A stretch of DNA of 7,642 nt from the NCBI GenBank assembly GCA_002422865.1, contig DITN01000031.1, positions 1 through 7,642 on the forward strand, in the 5' to 3' direction. The number at the start of each line of letters is the position of its first letter. Position 1 is the first letter of the stretch. The position numbers and the translations under genes were made by a program. The notes beneath the pieces are model-generated. The model worked only from the letters and a program-made list of their open reading frames with translations. It did not search any database and was not told where the DNA came from. Below, piece by piece: positions 6,087 through 7,642 of the stretch. This DNA is from Bacteroidetes bacterium UBA6183 (GTDB lineage: Bacteria; Bacteroidota; Bacteroidia; UKL13-3).

Positions 6087-6836
6087 TTATTCAACTGTAT
6101 TTTTTGAACTACTTTTTTTGGGATTCTGACCAAAGTAATCCTTGAAAGACTTTGAAAAGTAGGAAACACTGTTAAATCCTAAACTAAATGCAATTTCTGA
6201 GATATTCGCATGTTGATCTTCAATCATTTGTTTAGCCCTTTCAAGCCTATATTCGCGGATAAACTGATTTGTAGACTTATTCGTTATTTGTTTCACTTTT
6301 TTATGAATAGAAGAAGTACTGAAGTTTAGCGCTAAGGCTAACATATATACATCTAGTTTTTCATTTGATATGTTAGCCTCAATAACTGTTCTTAATTTAG
6401 TTAAGAAAGTTTGATCAGCTGATTCAAAGCTTTGTTTATTTGGTGTGCTAAGTGCATTTACCATTTGTCGTTTTCCTAATTCAAGTAAGTTACTTACTTT
6501 TTGAAGTAACTCTTTGCTCTCAAATGGTTTGGTGATGTAGTCAACAGCACCTGTTTCTAATCCTCTTAATTTGTCTTCTAAACTACTTTTGGCAGTTAGA
6601 AAAATAATGGGGATATGTCTATATTCTGGTTCTGCTCTTAATTTTTCTACCATGGTTAATCCATCCATGTCAGGCATCATAATGTCCGCTACCACAATAT
6701 TGGGTCTGTATTTCATTATTTTGTACAAACCATCACTTCCGTTTTCACTAGAAATGGTTTCATAATCGTAAAGTTCAAAAAGCTCAACTAAGTTCTTTCT
6801 GATACCTAAATTATCTTCAACAATTGCTACAAGCAT
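6087..6836 (-). CDS. Response regulator with AraC-type DNA-binding domain (REC-HTH_18)
   Basis: The product is 249 residues. Residues 1-120 are a receiver with E7/D8, phospho-acceptor D51 in ADIMMPDMDG, T81 and K103-P104. After a linker (about 121-142), residues ~145-243 form an AraC-family domain with two helix-turn-helix units. The first is around LDVYMLALALNFSTSSIHKK (161-180). The second is ISEIAFSLGFNSVSYFSKSF (212-231), closing with DYFGQNP. Phosphorylation at D51 should control DNA binding, making this the likely transcriptional output of the cluster. Its targets are not visible. Its REC resembles that of the REC-HK (shared HIP-hydrophobic stretch, LTA, and DYITKPFE), suggesting related ancestry or overlapping partners. 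The ATG at 6834-6836 leaves the acidic pair at the usual position. It lies 47 bp downstream of lepA on the same strand, so some read-through from lepA is possible, but it has a candidate promoter of its own. Confidence 0.96.
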   Translation of the reverse strand: MLVAIVEDNLGIRKNLVELFELYDYETISSENGSDGLYKIMKYRPNIVVADIMMPDMDGLTMVEKLRAEPEYRHIPIIFLTAKSSLEDKLRGLETGAVDYITKPFESKELLQKVSNLLELGKRQMVNALSTPNKQSFESADQTFLTKLRTVIEANISNEKLDVYMLALALNFSTSSIHKKVKQITNKSTNQFIREYRLERAKQMIEDQHANISEIAFSLGFNSVSYFSKSFKDYFGQNPKKSSSKNTVE

Positions 6837-6862
6837 AGGTTAGGAGTAATGAGACTCTTTTT

Positions 6863-6892
6863 CGAATATATGCAATATTTTTCTTAATCCAA
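6863..6892 (-). promoter_or_regulatory. Candidate promoter of the REC-AraC gene, overlapping the lepA 3' end
   Basis: On the minus strand TTG (6892-6890) is followed after 19 bp by TATATTCG (6870-6863), which differs from TAnnTTTG by one base. The -33 element lies inside the last codons of lepA. Transcription would start near 6857, with a leader of about 20 nt. No leftward terminator was seen between lepA and this gene, so co-transcription is an alternative. Confidence 0.45.
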
Positions 6893-7642
6893 TTTCAAAA
6901 CTGCCATAAATGCACTTTGTGGTATTTCAACACTACCTACTTGACGCATACGTTTTTTACCTTCTTTCTGCTTTTCCAATAGCTTACGTTTACGACTAAT
7001 ATCACCACCATAACATTTAGCAGTTACATCTTTACGTAAAGCTTTAATGGTTTCACGGGCAATCACTTTAGCTCCAATACTTGCTTGTATGGGTATTTCA
7101 AATTGATGGCGTGGAATAAGTTCGCGCAGTTTTTCGCAAATTTTCTTTCCCCAATCATAAGCCCTTTCTCTGTGTATGATCGCAGATAAAGCATCAACAT
7201 TATCTTTATTTAACAAAATGTCAAGTTTTACTAAATCAGAAACCACGTAGCCAATAGGGTGATAATCAAACGAAGCGTAACCTTTTGAAATGGTTTTAAG
7301 TTTATCAAAAAAGTCGAATACAACCTCGGCCAAAGGCATGTCAAATTTTAATTCAACGCGCACAGCAGTTAAATATACCTGGCTTTTTAAAATGCCACGT
7401 TTGCCTAAACATAAACCCATTATCGGACCAACATAATCAGATGCGGTAATGATGGTTGCAGAAATGAATGGTTCTTCTACATGATCTATGTAGTTTGAAT
7501 CCGGTAAATCGCTTGGGTTATTTACCACAATCATTTCACCTTTGTTGGTGTAGCAGTGGTAACTTACGTTTGGTACAGTGGTAATTACGGTCATACCAAA
7601 TTCACGTTCCAATCGCTCTTGGATAATTTCCATGTGCAACAT
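6884..7642 (-). CDS. lepA: Elongation factor 4 (LepA), C-terminal part, 5' end outside the window
   Basis: This is the last 252 residues of a protein normally about 600 long. The first visible residue is an internal Met in the conserved string MLHMEIIQERLEREF, at the end of the EF-G-like domain III. Next comes the domain V-like region containing VEEPFISATIITASDYVGPI and GYASFDYHPIGY. The LepA-specific C-terminal domain follows, with CYGGDISRKRKLLEKQKEGK and IPQSAFMAVLKLD at the very end. The GTPase domain is off the edge. LepA is a ribosome-associated translational GTPase that acts on stalled or initiating ribosomes and can back-translocate tRNAs in vitro. The visible part is intact and ordinary. 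It is a conserved housekeeping gene and marks the edge of the signalling cluster. It reads in the same direction as the REC-AraC gene, 47 bp away. Confidence 0.98.
   Translation of the reverse strand: MLHMEIIQERLEREFGMTVITTVPNVSYHCYTNKGEMIVVNNPSDLPDSNYIDHVEEPFISATIITASDYVGPIMGLCLGKRGILKSQVYLTAVRVELKFDMPLAEVVFDFFDKLKTISKGYASFDYHPIGYVVSDLVKLDILLNKDNVDALSAIIHRERAYDWGKKICEKLRELIPRHQFEIPIQASIGAKVIARETIKALRKDVTAKCYGGDISRKRKLLEKQKEGKKRMRQVGSVEIPQSAFMAVLKLD

Noticed and set aside
6571..6765. 64-residue plus-strand open frame
   Set aside because: Antisense to the receiver domain of the REC-AraC gene; no supporting signal.
6844..6865. GAGT/ACTC stem followed by TTTTT between REC-AraC and lepA
   Set aside because: Only four pairs and oriented rightward, where no gene needs terminating.
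1..7642. CRISPR arrays, tRNA/rRNA genes, insertion sequences, phage or defence genes
   Set aside because: No regularly spaced repeats, no tRNA-like cloverleaf, no transposase motifs and no terminal repeats were found; the window reads as ordinary chromosomal signalling and housekeeping genes.

Overview
The window looks like chromosomal DNA of a Bacteroidota (Bacteroidetes) bacterium. The evidence is a Por/type IX secretion C-terminal sorting domain at the left edge, an AraC-type response regulator of the kind common in this phylum, promoters of the TTTG / TAnnTTTG form used by the Bacteroidetes primary sigma factor, AT-rich DNA (about one third G+C by eye) and no convincing Shine-Dalgarno sites. 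I cannot name a genus.

Layout: (1) 1-410 (+) is the 3' end of a secreted protein gene closed by a strong hairpin terminator (431-465). (2) 640-1026 (+) is a stand-alone receiver (REC) protein with a TTG start. It runs tail to tail into 1016-2077 (-), a cytoplasmic REC-histidine kinase; the two genes overlap by 11 bp. (3) 2273-5881 (+) is a 1202-residue soluble sensor kinase, GAF-PAS x6-HisKA-HATPase, behind a near-ideal promoter and diverging from the REC-HK. (4) Two terminators of opposite polarity (5995-6030 and 6034-6063) separate it from 6087-6836 (-), a REC-AraC response regulator. (5) 6884-7642 (-) is the C-terminal part of lepA (elongation factor 4), cut by the window edge. No gene-free stretch exceeds 300 bp; the gaps are 229, 195, 205 and 47 bp.

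The core (640-6836) is four consecutive two-component genes: two transmitter kinases and three receiver domains, none with a predicted membrane segment and no HPt protein. A reasonable model is an intracellular signalling circuit. The GAF/PAS kinase would read cytoplasmic cues, the REC-HK would integrate a receiver input with its own kinase output, the lone REC would act as a shuttle or phosphate sink, and the REC-AraC protein would be the transcriptional output. Partner assignments are inference from adjacency. The individual protein families are all known. The less ordinary material is the wiring (lone REC plus REC-HK in convergent overlap) and several inverted repeats at the promoters and inside the large kinase gene.
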